Shown: positions 45,701 through 58,500, numbered from the stretch's first letter. The stretch: DNA of 64,000 bases from Lepiota brunneoincarnata (GCA_023014365.1 JAEBUN010000019.1:434001-498000), one strand, 5' to 3'. Notes: a model not told the origin generated them from the sequence alone. Program-made: numbers and translations.

Positions 45701-47722
45701 AGTCCGGTACCCTATGGATCACCCTATTTTTTCCCAGCTTGAAAAAACAGCAGAAAGACCCTGCAGGCGAAAGGATTGGTTCGGGCTGGTGGAGCAGGCT
45801 ATCAACACGGTATACGCACTTGGAGAACATCCAGATAAATGGTGCACAGAGTTGATCAAAAAGTTAGCTGTGAAGGCGTTTGGGCCCAAGGAAAAGATAG
45901 TAGGCGATTCCGGCCAGACCCAACAAGAGGGCCAAGAAGATAACGAAGGTCAGAAGAAGGATCCAGAGAGTATGGATGAGGGTGCAGAAGGAGACGGGGA
46001 CGTGTCGATGTCCCAAGCCGATACTACGTTTACGCAACAACCTACACAGACCCAAAACATACAGGGCGAGGGAGGGGAGAAAGATGTTGGTGACGCGTTT
46101 GAGCTGAGCCAACTATTATTTGTTGTAGGGCATGTTGCCATTAAGGAGATCGTATTTCTGGAACTTGTGGAAAGGGAGTGGAAGAGGCAGAAAGACGAGA
46201 AGCTGGCTGGTATGTGGCCTTTCTTGTTTCGGACCTACCTTCTCTGAGTAACTGGATAATAGTGGAGAAACAGGCGAATGTCGGCAACAAGTCTACAAAG
46301 GACAAGGAAGGGGAAGAACTGGATCAAGTCGCTGGCAATGCTGAAGATGAGATTGGGGAGCGCATTGCAGCAGTGAGGGAGTCCGAGTTGCTCTATGGAC
46401 CTAGCTCGTTGTTAGCGGTCTTTGGGCCCATGTTAGTGCATATATGCGGGAGTCCACACAAGTTTAAGGTTCGTTTCCTATCTCATTCATCCACACAATT
46501 GCTAACAGTGAATCCAATCAGAGTCCACTCCTACGGGCAACAGCCACAATAGCGTTCAGCAAGTTCTTATGCGTCAGTTCAAAGTATTGTGACGCACATC
46601 ACCGCCTCCTTTTCAAGATTCTCGAAACCTCCAAAGACTCGACTACCCGTGGCAACATCGTCATCGCCCTGGGTGATATTGCTTTGTCATTTTCTTCAAT
46701 CATCGATGAAAACTCGAGTGAGCTATACAAAGGTCTCTCAGATGTCGTTGTGCAAGTGAAGAGGAACACATTAATGGTGTTGACACACCTGATTTTGAAT
46801 GGAATGGTGAAGGTCAAAGGTCAAGCTGGGCGAGATGGCGAAGTGTTTAGAGGACCCTGACTCGAGAATCGCGGACTTGGCCAAACTGTTCTTCAAGGAA
46901 TTGTCAGGGAAGGAGAATGCTATTTACAACAATTTGCCGGACGGTGAGTATACATCTTGTTCTGCTAGTGGGCAACCTAACCTGATACGGTTCTCTAGTC
47001 ATCAGTCATTTGTCAACGGGGGAACATGCAGTAGAAGAGGATATGTTCCAGAATACATTGCGGTATATCTTTACCTTTATTGACAAAGTGGGTTTCCCCT
47101 CCCTTCTCCATTCCTATGCTCATTGACGCGCCCAGGAAAAACAAGCCGAAAACGTCGTAGAGAAGCTCTGCCAACGATTCCGACTTTCGGAGGATCCGAG
47201 GCAATGGAGGGATATCGCGTTCTGCTTGTCCTTGCTACCATTCAAGAGCGAAAGATCAGTCAAAAAGCTGATTGAGGGACTGCAATTCTACCGTGATAAA
47301 TTGCATGAAAAAGCGGTATACGACAAGTTCGTCGAGATTCTCAACAAAGTGGGTATTGGTCTCTCTGTCTTGAAACTTTGGCGCTCATGATGATTCATAG
47401 GCGAGAAGCAACAAGTCGAAGGATAAGCCTGACACAGAGCTGGATGAGTTTGAGAGAGTACGTGATTCGTCTCTTGCATTATAAAAAAGGAATTATCATG
47501 TCTTATCCTCGTCTAGATTCTGGAGGAGCACAAGAACCAAGGAGAGGAAGATCAGGCGCTTGCGAACTTGGTTGAGAAACGAAAAGCAGCTGCGAAGAAG
47601 CGAGCCACAAGAAGAAGTGAGTCTGTTCTGCTTTGACGGTATCCACACATTGATGATAATAATTCCTAGCAACGAGAAAGAAAGCACCTGCTAAGCAGGC
47701 TGCCATGGAGGATGACGAGTAG
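42723..47722 (+). CDS. condensin complex subunit 1 (Cnd1/Ycs4/NCAPD2)
   Basis: HEAT-repeat subunit of condensin that binds the kleisin Cnd2 and helps compact mitotic chromosomes. ATG 42723 gives MDSFELQDELSALAQDASQY. Conserved helical blocks follow through at least twelve exons: DPEVFDVYRSVLKYSS, KLPLELFAFLLQWFVTAAEK, IPMTLALISKMLVKLQTQRI, KPAYHVLENEQYMKVEGIRL, MRIAIVEVIGFLIYELATG, RIMDVSSYVRTKVFAVLSRV, NAMEILYQLLGSTNKAEVLE, GIKKMLHLIWVKDN, RRGAIIIIGMLALAKKN, PSSLLAVFGPMLVHICGSP and GNIVIALGDIALSFSSIIDE. The basic tail ends EDDE at TAG 47720-47722. An acidic insert (about 44540-44640) is typical of basidiomycete orthologues. Extra bases near 43028 and 43378, both in G runs, shift the frame. 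Confidence 0.9.
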
Positions 47723-49297
47723 CTGTGCACTAATCCGTGCCATCTCTTAAGTCGGTTGTTGTATTATTATCCATTTTGATTATCTTGTGCTTTACGCGGA
47801 TGTACAATGATACGCCTTCAATCCTATCTTACCTCGTGTCCGTCTTAGATGCCACATAGCACAATGCGTCCAAATCGCGGCTCGGCAAAAGGTTGAAGCA
47901 TTCACGGTTAATCAGTTGATCAAAATCATCACGAAGTCAACCGATGGTAATATCGACGATGAGGATGACCTCTAACGCGTAGTATCGGGAGTTCTGGCCC
48001 GCGGCTTTCCAACTTGTCGAAAGATAAAATGATTAATATGGATGACCGTGACTGCCATCGAGAGCCCGTAAAGCTATTTGCAGCCACCTCGAGGCTAAGG
48101 ACTGAACATTTGACAGGTCGCAAGTCCACATCATTAAGAAGGCTACGAGTAGGGGGCGGTCTGTGTTATCGAAGGACGCAGTGGATGATGACGGAAACGA
48201 TCTTATCTCGGAAACGGGTAACGAGGAGGCAGAGTAAGATGGGAGGGAAGAAAGGACGGAAGTGAAAGGTACAAGTGACGAAGAGGATGAATTGGGAGGA
48301 TCAGATGGGCAATCGAGTGGTGAGGGACAAAAGGCAAAGGGGTAGGAGGAAGGCGAAGCTGAGACGAGACGAGGCATCGTCTAGGGGAGAAGGGGATACG
48401 GATGGAGAGCCTTCCGGTTTCTAGAGAATAAGGCAGACGAAATTGAAGGACTCGCCGCAAGGCCCTATGGATTGGATGTCCTGGATGCAGCATATACGAC
48501 GACGTATGCCCGACTAATGCTGGCGGTTCCAACCCTGTCAGAATGGATTCCACCGCCTGCTCGGTGGACAACTACAGGAGAGGCAACAATCAACATAGCC
48601 AGTGCGCGACCCCCATCGGCACCTGCCCCAAGCATTGTCCGTCTGATCACTAGTACAGCCGCTTATTTAGATTCGAAGTGGCGGCTATGGATGCAGTACT
48701 GTGCGTCATGGCTAGAAACTTCCATTATGTACCTCTAGTATAGCGCCAGGAACGGTTTGGACCAGCTCCTCTTACTAGGAAGTATAATTTTATTCCAGGG
48801 CCTCCTATGGGGCGCAGCAAGCACCGTCACTATCCCGTGTTCGGATGGGTTGCATGGTGCATCTGCGGAAATGGTCAAAATAGTGGAGAGATTATGATAC
48901 CTCCACAGGTTATTCTCATTCGACTATCCGCCCGCCACTCCTTGGGGTAGTCCGGTGCAAAGAGCCTGACCTGTCTCCTAGTTCTAGCAGGAGTCCAACC
49001 CTAATGTCAATGTGGCCATTTCCCGTTTTATCTCCTCATAGGTCTCATTGTACAGATAGTCTATTTTCCAACCCCTTGCCGCGTGGAGCAGAAGCTCATT
49101 AAGGCTTTGCAAGTCTTGAATTAAAGTGGCTAGCGCTCAGCATGCGTCCGACTGTCCGGAACCAGTCTGGTTCTCTCTAAGGGGTGCGGACTGATATAAA
49201 ATGGCCCCTCAACTTGGGGAAGGACCAGCTACACAGAAGCCCCTCACATCTCAATTGACCCGCATCTCACGCAACCGCTTTTGAAATAGAAAAAGAA
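47723..49297. other. spacer with weak coding traces (47870-48740)
   Basis: Plus-strand fragments look protein-like but do not join: QIAARQKVEAFTVNQLIKII (about 47870-47930), SQVHIIKKATSRGRSVLSKD (about 48115-48180), an acidic run EEDELGGSDGQSSGEGQKAK (about 48280-48340), and a frame to 48738 with AAYTTTYARLMLAVPTLSEW. This could be a decayed gene of unknown family. I see nothing in 48740-49190. Confidence 0.3.
49195..49201 (+). promoter_or_regulatory. TATA box of the CAP-domain gene
   Basis: TATAAAA lies 97 bp upstream of ATG 49298. A C-rich leader follows. Spacing matches that of the inositol oxygenase gene. Confidence 0.5.
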
Positions 49298-50173
49298 ATG
49301 AAATTCGCCGTCCTATCTTCTCTTCTCTCGCTGGCGACCTATGTGATCGCTACGCCCGCGAAACGCGGTAAGATTCTCCCAGCGACCCTATACCACATTA
49401 TCTGAACACTTGGCAACTTCAGACCAATTTTCGGACCAGGTCTTGCGCTTACACAATAGCAGCAGGAGGCGCTACGGAGCACCCCCCCTGACCTACGACA
49501 ATAACCTAGCTTCAGGTGCAGCGTCCTATGCAGCGCAATGCCATTGGGGACATAGCAAGTCAGCAGGATCATATTTTTATGCTTCAGATGAATAACCTCA
49601 ATGACGCCGTACAGGGGGGACTATGGAGAGAATCTGGTAAGAACGTTTCGTCCTTCTGGTGCGCAGTTGGGGAGAATGAAGTAATCACCCCCCCAAAAAA
49701 AAATAGGCCGCGGGTGGTGCAAATTATAAAATTCAAGAAGGCTTTCATCTCTGGGTTGAAGAATCCCGTAAGCCAGGGTATCCTTTGTCTCATTTAGTTT
49801 GACTGAGGTCTGACTGCACTGCTCACGTAGAAAAATATGACTGTGAGGCGGTGTTCGTGACTTCCGTGATATACGACGGCCTGCTAACACAGGCCAACTA
49901 TCGCATAGACAATACCGCCTCATTCTCCTTAGACGCAGGTCATTTTACCCAAGTCGTCTGGAAGGGTACCAAGACCGTAGGCTGTGGCGTCCATCGCTGC
50001 ACCACTGGTAGCCCGATCGGAGGTTCTGAGCCGTGGACTTACATTGTATGCCGCTACAGTCCTCCGGGAAATGTTCTGGGGCAGTTTATGTGAGTCTCCA
50101 TGACACGACCGAACAAATGAAAGGGCTTACTCGTGGGCTTTAAAATAGAAACAATGTTGGGCGTCCCCAATGA
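49298..50173 (+). CDS. secreted CAP/SCP (PR-1-like) protein
   Basis: Extracellular CAP-superfamily protein; fungal members bind sterols or act in host interaction. Exon 1 (49298-49367) encodes a signal peptide, MKFAVLSSLLSLATYVIA. Exon 2 starts at 49423 with DQFSDQVLRLHNSSRRRYGA, then CHWGH (CAP His). A GC-AG intron with donor GCAAGT at 49555 and acceptor at 49614 leads to GDYGENL (CAP Glu). The next exon, GGANYKIQEGFHLWVEES, begins near 49708. A later exon reads YNTASFSLDAGHFTQVVWKG (His and signature HFTQVVW), TVGCGVHRC, WTYIVCRYSPPGNVLGQF, and the final exon gives NNVGRPQ with stop 50171-50173. One extra G in a G run (about 49615-49619) breaks phase between exons 2 and 3. Paired Cys suggest disulphides. 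Confidence 0.88.
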
Positions 50174-51546
50174 GCTGGACCATCTCCTCGTTGATTCCTC
50201 ATGTTATTGTTGTGTCTGGCGCATCTGCCAATTTGAAATGAGATTCTATTAACGACCGAAATAAGGTCTTCTCTGTAACAGTCATCACCGCTCACAACAA
50301 GGAAGACTTCTCGATCGGCGGGGGTGAAACCGCCGTGGATGCACCTTAAATGGCCTTGTTAAGGTGTATTTTGATGAGTTTGGCCAATCCTTTCATTTAT
50401 ACTGGGACGCGAATTAACACTTTCGGAATTAAGTCGCCAGCCACAAGTAACCCTGCGCTGCACCTTAAAGGACAGCATAATGAATGTACAGCAATATGAA
50501 TGACCCCCCTGTTTCAAACGACGAACTTCTTAAAGGCTTCATAACACTGCAAGATGGTGTTGAAATCAACCCAGGAAGGTGAACAACAACAACAACAACG
50601 TATATTCACGAAAGAAGACAATGAATTGGAATGACGGGAGTGAGGAGGGTAAACGGACAAGGTATCTATGTGTAGACTACGAGCGTATTGTCTATTTACA
50701 ACATGGCCTCCACGAGGCAGTCATGTGCTCCGAATATCGGCATTTTGTTGTTTGCTGGAATCAGTAAGTCTAACGGATGGCGCATCGATTATGAAATAGT
50801 TTCATGTCCTCCCTAAGGCGATGTTTGGGGCGTGGAAGGCCGGGAACTGGTGACGATAGTGGCAGCCAGAGGACATTCACTGGGTATAACACGCTGAAGG
50901 AGCTCTTTGGTAACCAGAATCTTGAAGAAGCTGGGGCTGTCCCAACCATAATAGTATATAGGATGACCTCAAGTCCAAGATCAATACAGATTAAGAATTG
51001 AATATTCACCTTGCTGTCCAATGAAGGATGTCTCGCCGCCCACCTCCGACTATTGTCGCCCCGGAAATTAGCAATGGCCTCAGCGACAGGTTGGGTATGT
51101 GGGTCTGTACCCCGCCACCAGATCTTTTATCCTGGTGCACACCATCTCACCCTCCCCCCCCCCCCCTCCCTCATGCAATGATTGTAGGACTGAAAGGATT
51201 GAAGGCTTCTGACAACAATCGAACGGACGGCCCGCTGCAAGTTGAGTCGCCTAGGACAATTGTTTCGAGTTTCTCTCTCTGCAGTTCTCAAGGAACACTC
51301 GTTCAAACAATCCATTTCACTGGGGCTGCCGGACTGGGTATCACTTGTAAGTACATCACAGAATGATGAACTCGAAGAGCATCCAGGTGGCCGCTACTCA
51401 AGCTACAATTTATCGAACCTAGGGGTTGCGGATATCGGATCATGGGATGGTCATCTTCGGAGGGTGACCCTGCGCAGACGCCGGGAATGTGATGATCAAG
51501 AGACCGTTTTCCACCTTAGCCCTGATATCTGTGTCCTGTTAATGCG
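50174..51546. other. spacer with unassigned open frames
   Basis: No recognised gene. Possible exons on the plus strand include MYSNMNDPPVSNDELLKGFI (ATG 50484, donor near 50579), a frame at 50804-51001 with TFTGYNTLKELFGNQNLEEA, and frames at 51028-51550 (TIVAPEISNGLSDRLG, then LVQTIHFTGAAGLGIT). They may be one spliced unknown gene. A C tract of 13-14 bases lies near 51157-51170 and a CAA repeat near 50581-50597. Confidence 0.3.
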
Positions 51547-52019
51547 TTAAATCAGGATCTCTTTCAATGTGGAGATGCTTACTGCGACTCCTAGAGGAAG
51601 TGACAGTGTTCGGGAGAATTTGCCATATCTACGCTCTCGGATCACATAGCCATTCTCATCCAGCGCAGCTGGCAGCTTGGATTCGGCTGATACCGTCAGG
51701 CGTCCGCTATCGACATCTAGCTGAATTTTGTCGTTCTTAATTCCAGGCAGTTCGAAAGTAGCGGTCACAATGTTTCTCTTGTTATCCTCATGCAGATCCA
51801 TGCTGTTGGCCGTTGTCAAATTGGGGGGTTGTTGAGTTTGAAGATGATGAGGCAGACATACCGAGGCATGAAGGCACGAACGACCCCATCCACGCTGCTG
51901 CCGCCACTGTCGCAGCGTTTCACTGGCGGTATCTGATGTTGATTCCATTGGTGGTTGAGATCCTCACCGAAGGCGCGCTCAAGGTCATAGAAGGGTTCGT
52001 CGTAGAAGGTGGTAGACAT
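51547..52019 (-). CDS. small heat-shock protein (Hsp20/alpha-crystallin), C-terminally truncated
   Basis: ATP-independent holdase chaperone. ATG 52017-52019 gives MSTTFYDEPFYDLERAFGED, the usual fungal start. An intron lies at about 51863-51801. The alpha-crystallin domain then reads DLHEDNKRNIVTATFELPGI, IQLDVDSGRLTVSAE and GYVIRERRYGKFSRTLSLPL. It ends soon after, at LKEILI (stop 51547-51549). The last beta strands (usually ASxxNGVLTVTFPK) and the I/V-x-I/V tail are missing, either by truncation or through an unseen 3' exon after the GTAAGC donor at about 51578. A heat-shock element lies upstream. Confidence 0.85.
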
Positions 52020-52136
52020 TCAGAGTGAAGGGTAGCTCGAGTGCTGGTATGGAGTATTTTATCGTCGCGACAGAAGACACGCGAGAGACGTCACAAAAAC
52101 AGGATGCCCAACAGCTGAAGAGCTTGGTGCACGACA

Positions 52137-52158
52137 TTCCCGGATGTTCTAGAAGGCT
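52137..52158. promoter_or_regulatory. heat-shock element upstream of Hsp20 gene
   Basis: GTTCTAGAAG (52146-52155) is a perfect TTCnnGAA palindrome, with a further TTC-type module at 52137-52139 and a CTT just beyond. It lies about 130 bp upstream of the minus-strand Hsp20 start, where HSF1 binding would be expected. Confidence 0.6.
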
Positions 52159-52159
52159 T

Positions 52160-53476
52160 TGAACCGAGATAAGATCGAGGAGAAACAAATCGAACCCCGC
52201 AGAACGGCCAGCGTTACTAGCACTTGAGATTGTACGATCAATACAATAAGGGAGGGTATGGACGGTACGCTGGGCAAGTTCTGGATGCGCATTGTGCGGA
52301 GATTAAGGGCTTGAGGCACGGAGACCGTTAATGCATGAATGGAGGGTATGGGTGGTTTACGGCAATAACCAGGGGCCCTGGTAGGTGATTGAGACACGAG
52401 AGGCGGTTTAGGCAGCGAGGAAAACGCGAGGCGCTATCACCTAGCGCCAATACCCTGTTCGATGCGATTCCATTCCCTACTTTAATAACGAGTTGAGAAC
52501 CGAGTAAGGGGAGTGGAAAGGGATAGAAGAACCGTACTCAACAATTTTCGTACACACGACATGAAAAGAAAAACACATGACTTACAGTCAACCAGTGCTC
52601 TCAGCTTCAATATTTCACTAGTTTCCAGTCTCAGGTGGTAGTTTAGTTATCGCCATCAGAGAGTCAGACTGTGGGCTAATTTCCGACCCTGAATTTTGGC
52701 AATCGAAGGTTTCCCAATTAAGTGAGGGCGTACATGCTAGTTCAGTGTGAGCCGTCTCACGTTGCATGACAACTGTTTCTGGGTTTCAAAGGTTTCAAAG
52801 GCTTCAACGTATTTCTCATAACCCGTAATATGGTTAACGGTTTAGCTGCATAATGCAAGAGGCGAGCAGCATTCGCCGCTTCAGCGAATGTGATCCTGCT
52901 TTGTTCACGGCGGGGATAAGGAGCTCTTCCTACGGGGAATAAATCCGCTCACCCTTTTGACGGTGGAAAATACTCATCCCTTGGAGATAGGTGGTTGCAG
53001 GGTTGATCCCACTAAGAACACAAATATCATGCCTTGAGGATAGCGGTCAGGAAGTTTTACCAAGATAACACTCCTCCGGACCGATCAAGATACCCGTTTA
53101 TCTTCTCTTTGGTGGGCAAGATGGTCGGGATTGCTGGTCATAGAATATTTAAATGGATAGGCGCCTCGACGCGGGAAACGGTAAACAATTCACAACCCTT
53201 CCTGCAGGCTTTCTGATAACATCGAACCTGCCCCCAGTGGTGCCACTGTCCCCATCATTATTGTGTCTGCTTTCGTGGGTCCATGTTGGGGTGGAATTGT
53301 TCTTACTCATTGTTTGTTCCATAGTCTGTTCGGCACAATTTCTCTTCAATGCTGGGCATATTACTCCAAGTTCCAAAATGATCATTCTATGCTCAGGCTT
53401 ATAGGATTGTGGGGGCGAGCGAGTCATTAAAGTCCTATTGGGACGTATCCTTAATCTCTTCTGCGGGACGCTTGCG
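52160..53476. other. 1.3 kb without a supported gene
   Basis: No conserved protein recognised. A direct repeat, GGTTTCAAAGGTTTCAAAGG, lies near 52783-52803. Minus-strand open frames at the right end overlap the 3' UTR of the transporter gene. Confidence 0.5.
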
Positions 53477-55391
53477 CTATAAACTCTTAGAGTCTGGGGT
53501 ACCATCGCCTTCCTTTCCCTCCACCTTCTCCAGGTAACCAGGAGGCACCCCTTCTTTATCGAAATCAATCTTCTCGAAGCCTTCAACCCCAATTTTGCGA
53601 ATTACAGCCCAAGCGAAGGGAAGTGAAAAGACAACTATGGTGGGTTTAGAAGACAACTTTCAAGTGTAGATGAGATGGCAGTGCGGTACTCACTGAGGCC
53701 AACATTCAATCCAATGGATATCCAGTCAGTGGTGTCGCTGGATTTAATGCCATATGCAACAGCTTGTCCAGCACACTCAACGCCACGAAATGTTCCGGTC
53801 ATGTAGGATAAAATGATGAAATCGTCTGACACTGGGGCAGCCTCCATCTCAACAGTGAGCCGTATAAGAACCTCCAAAAGCACGTACTGTAACTTATTAT
53901 CCAGAACAGACTTGTTTGAGTGGCCATTGTTGCCAGTTCGAACAAGAAGAACAGTGAAAATGTCTTTCCAAACATGGACCCGGAGGTCCAGTCAATGATA
54001 GGCTGTTGATCTTCGAGTTGTTTTGTGACGATGGCCGCCCACAGCCAGAGTATTAGATTCAGCGCCATTAGAAAGACAAAACTCCATCGAGCGCGTTGTT
54101 TGACTGAAAGTTTTGCATGGTCGAGGAAGTACCCGATGAGGAAGCCACCGGCAATGTCGCCCCAACGTACAACAAGGGCACAAAGTGCACGAGTCCGGAC
54201 GTTGAAGTATTGAGTCTGCAAAGTACCTTATGGGGAGGTTAGTGATGGTTGAGCCGGATGGGGAGAATGCTACCGATGTAGGAGCCATAGAACCATGACG
54301 TGAAAAACAGTGGGCAGAGCAACAGGATCTGTGAGAGCGAAGGTTGTGTGGCTTTGAGAGCTCAGTGGTTGGGAGGTGGGAGATGGAATACCGACGTTGC
54401 GTGAGCTGACAACTTTGTACCACTCATACATGGTTCTCCCCCACTTCATCTTTCTGAAGGCAATCTTGATACCGTCCTTTCTCTGCACTTTTTCTGGGAG
54501 AGACGAAAGAAGTGCGATAAAAGGTCCAGCACACATGATTCCAATGATAGCGAGGTAAGTCTGGAGGGAAACTGCGCCACTTGAATCAAGCTTGGCATTA
54601 AAACCAAAGATAATAGCGCCCCCAATCACAGGAGCGGCATTGCGCATGAAGACCCAAAGGGCTAACATGCGCCCCCGACGATGCGGCTCAGGATAAGCTA
54701 TTACAGGATGACTTAAGGGGTCATATAGGCCGAGAATCTGAAACTGGTCCCCACCTGTGATAATAGGACCTTCGACGGCGTACATTAGACCATCAGTCAT
54801 TCCGGAGAGGATGGACCCAAATAGCAGGAACCACTGGGTTCCATTCTTGGAGTTCAGATAAAGACTCCCGGCGTAGCTAATAACATAAGGGATCAATGAA
54901 GGCTTGAAGTGTGCTAATTCCCATCTTACACAATGTCTCCGGTACTCGCAATCTTCCTAGGTCAATTGGACGCCCCGATGGAGCAGCTTGGGGTGGGCAC
55001 TCACAAGTAACGCAGGTCTGACTCCGATCTTGCTGACAATTACACCACCAATGACACATAAAATACCCATAGAGACTACATTAATTCTGAGAAGACGGTT
55101 TCTGCGGCAAGTTGGATAGCTCACCATACCCTGCCGCAGCAGTAGCATTGGCGAACCAAGGGGTTGCGAGCCCACTCGCACCCAAAGAATTCAGGGCATT
55201 GTACATGCCCGGGGCCTAGGATGAGTTCGAACTCTTATTGGCGCTTGGGTGTAGGGGATAGGGCGTACGCAGAAGAACACGCCTCCTACGACCAGCACCT
55301 GGAAGACGGTGCTCCGAAACCAGTGTACTTTGTACAGCGCCATATCGTCTGGGGAGGTCATGGTTGTCACGGGGAAAGGAGACAGAGCCAC
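53477..55391 (-). CDS. UNC93-like major facilitator superfamily membrane protein
   Basis: Twelve-helix MFS protein of the UNC93-like fungal family; substrate unknown. ATG 55391 gives a short cytosolic start, then VHWFRSTVFQVLVVGGVFFC (TM1) and, after introns, APGMYNALNSLGASGLATP. VVSMGILCVIGGVIVSKIGV, FLLFGSILSGMTDGLMYAVE and RRGRMLALWVFMRNAAPVIG are MFS-like helices. A cytosolic loop KMKWGRTMYEWYKVVSSRNV separates the halves. The second half includes CALVVRWGDIAGGFLIGYFL, RWSFVFLMALNLILWLWAAI and GTFRGVECAGQAVAYGIKSS, and a charged tail ends GTPDSKSL at TAG 53477-53479. At least six introns. It is convergent with nothing and divergent from separase. Confidence 0.85.
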
Positions 55392-55599
55392 CAGGGCATT
55401 TCTGCCTTTATCTTTATGACCTGGTCATGGAGCCAGAAGTCTGCTAAGCGAATAGGTGCTTGTCCTGCGGTCGGCTCGCAGGGTCTAAGAATAGCCTGGC
55501 GCGTGACACCAGACCCTTATCGCGGATAACGCGTGGTCACGTGAGAGTCTGGAAGAAATGGGCGCGTGGATTTGACCCGCCAAGCTACTTCGGTCATCT

Positions 55600-58500
55600 A
55601 TGCACAAGAGGACTCTGTCGAAACCCACGGTGATCAAGGGCTCACAGGACTCTGTAGAACCTTCCTCATCTTCGGGTCAATGTGCACCAAACGATCTTGC
55701 TGGGGCTGGGGCTAAGTTGTACACCCTTATATCGCAGGCAACAACTTCAGTTAATGAAGCCCTTGACCAGGTTCAAGGGAAACGCGAAGGGTGAGTGTTA
55801 CTTCTGCTTAATTACCACCACGACTTACAACCTTCTCAGAGGCGCACTTGATGGACCAAATACAGTCTTGTACCGAGGCTCTCCAGAGTTCCACTTCATT
55901 AGTTCCGCTGCTGGCTCTAGTCAACTCCAACGCGGCCAACGCAGAGTTGAAACGCGTCTCCGGAAAGGTAGACCGTACCTTGGAGAGACTGAGGCGTGCT
56001 GTCTCGGCCTGGATGGAACGTCTTTCTGGGACTGACGATTCATCGATTTCAAGTGTTATGCAACTTCTCGTAGCTATAATGAACGCCCTGGAGGCTGCTA
56101 TAAAGCAGGTGCGATTCCTGGCATGGGTATACCCTTTGCTTCTAACAGAAAGTCAGATATCGATCCCTAAAGCAACAACCTATATCTTAGCTTCGCTGTC
56201 CGATCTTACAACTAGGGTCTTGGATTCGCTGCTGATACTCGCAAAACTCACGCTCAAGGTCCATGATGCTCAAACTCACGCACCCGCGCATGAGCTTCTT
56301 TCCAAAGCAAGCAGTATTCTGTCACACGTCAGCTCATCTGGTATTCCCCTGGGGAATTATCTGCGCTGCTTATCTGGGGCACACTACAATTTCGCGGGAA
56401 GCCTTTACCAGGCCGGGAAGCATGCCCAAGCCGTACTCTTCCTGAAGGATGCCTGTACTATTGGTGGAAAGGCACTTAGCCGCCGTTCGGCGGGGAAGGT
56501 AGATTGTGAGGGGAAAAGTCGGGAGCAGGATGGTTGGAAGCAGTTAGAGGAGACATTATTTAGACGTTGGGAACTTCTTGGGATATGCTATATGAAAATG
56601 GGTGATAGGAAGGTACGTGTATATAACCCTAGACCTCGGCATCTCAACCATTTTCACTCTTAGAATGCGTATGTCGCCTTCGTTCATTCTATTGCAGCCT
56701 TTCCTTACACACTCTATGACCTCGCCGGAGAATCAAACAAGGCGCCCCCGCATTCTCTCTTTGCATCCACATCAGCAAATAATCAGCTAAAACAACTAGC
56801 AGCCGTCATCGATCGGGTGACATATCTAGGTCTTAATGAACTTTTGTTACCTGCGGAACAAGTCTCACTCCGTCATTCGCTGCCCAAGACTACATCCTCA
56901 GAATTTTCACACGACTCTCGGATTATTGGTTCCCTGGTTGAACGACAAGTCGATAGTCTGGAACAATGGTGTTGGAAAGAATCCATTCAGCGAAGCGCGA
57001 GATCTTTTTTGGAAGACACCCTGAATATCTACGAACTGGACAGTAAAATGCCTGTTAGACGTGCTCGAGTGCTGCTGCGACTTCTGGAGAATCATTATCG
57101 GATGGACACTGTCCCAGCATTTGAAATTATCCAGGCTATGGCACAGGAAATCGAGAAGCTCCTCTCAGCTAAGGTAATGTTTGATATCCACCACGGTGTC
57201 TTTTGACTGAACATATTTATAGGACTTGGGAGCCGACGCCGTGCTTGCGCCCTACCGAGTTCAGTATCAAGCACTGGGGCACCTATGGCTAGCATTGCAT
57301 GCGCACAGATCAGCCATTGGCGGCCAAGTATCCTTTGTGGCTGCTGAGGTCGAGGAGGCATGTCGGACCCTGCGATCAGCAGTTGCCAAGCCATCAGCTG
57401 GTAGCCCCAAGGCGGCCAGGTCCCTCAGTCCTCAGCAGCTGCCCGTGAAACCGGCGACGCGGAAGCGGGGGCAAGCCGCAGCTGCATCTACGATAAAGAC
57501 AAGAGCGGCGACTGCCACGAGAAAAGGGGTTCCCGTTACTAAGAAAAAGGATCCTGCGACCCCCAACCGGAAACGTGCAGGTTCGTTAATTGTAACAATA
57601 ATAGACTCGTGCCTAATGGTTATCATAGCCCTGCAGCCAATGTCATTGAACGCTACCCCACCCAATCGAGCTAAAATCGAGGTTGCCAGGCGGGATCCTG
57701 GTCTTTGACGACTTTGAGAAGTTTTCGGAGGTCCTCCGTAAGATTGCGCATGCTGAGTTGCAGTGAACTCGTCCTTATATCTGTGCAGGAACCGTTGCTC
57801 AAATCCTTGGTTTACTGTCGTTGCATCTCTCTAAAGTCCAGCTGCTAGACATTTTACGCAAGCTTGCCGAAACACACAGAGGTGCTACCAGCGAAGGTAT
57901 GATCCGTGTCCGCTCCATCGTTCACCGGGTTCACTGTCGCTTACATGAGATAGACTATATCTCTGCATCCCTCGATCTCGCGCATGAGTATATGAAGATC
58001 GGCAAGACCCGTCGTGCGACTTCAATATTTAATCAGGCGCTCGAATGTGTCCGTGAAAACCGTGTTTCTGACGAGATTTGTGCCTTATTCTTGCTCCGTT
58101 TCGCCGAGTCCCTTGCACTGATTGAGAATGTTCCTCGAAGGTAAGGATGAACACATAAAGTCCCTTTCTTTAGCTAACCATTCCCAGCGCCACGGTATAC
58201 TGTGAAGCCATGGCCATTTCTCAGCGCATCGAGTACGACGAGAAGAATGGGGGTACAGTGCAGAGAATACACGCCCGTGTCAAACAACTTGAGAAAGCTG
58301 CTTTGGCTGCTCGGACAGTGGCGGTGATTCAGCACTGTAAGGTCAGTCAGTTGGAGTCTGAACTATCCATGAACCCTCATAAAGAGCCTTATAGGAGGAT
58401 CTGACGATTTCCATTGACCTCCTGCTCCAATCACTCCGGCTGTGGAATCGTGCGATGGACAACCTTATTCGTTTGAACCCTCAGCCATCTAAACCTGCTG

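Noticed and set aside
51150..51175. poly-C tract as a regulatory quadruplex site
   Set aside because: A single homopolymer run without spaced G tracts on the other strand is weak evidence, and run length may be an assembly artefact.
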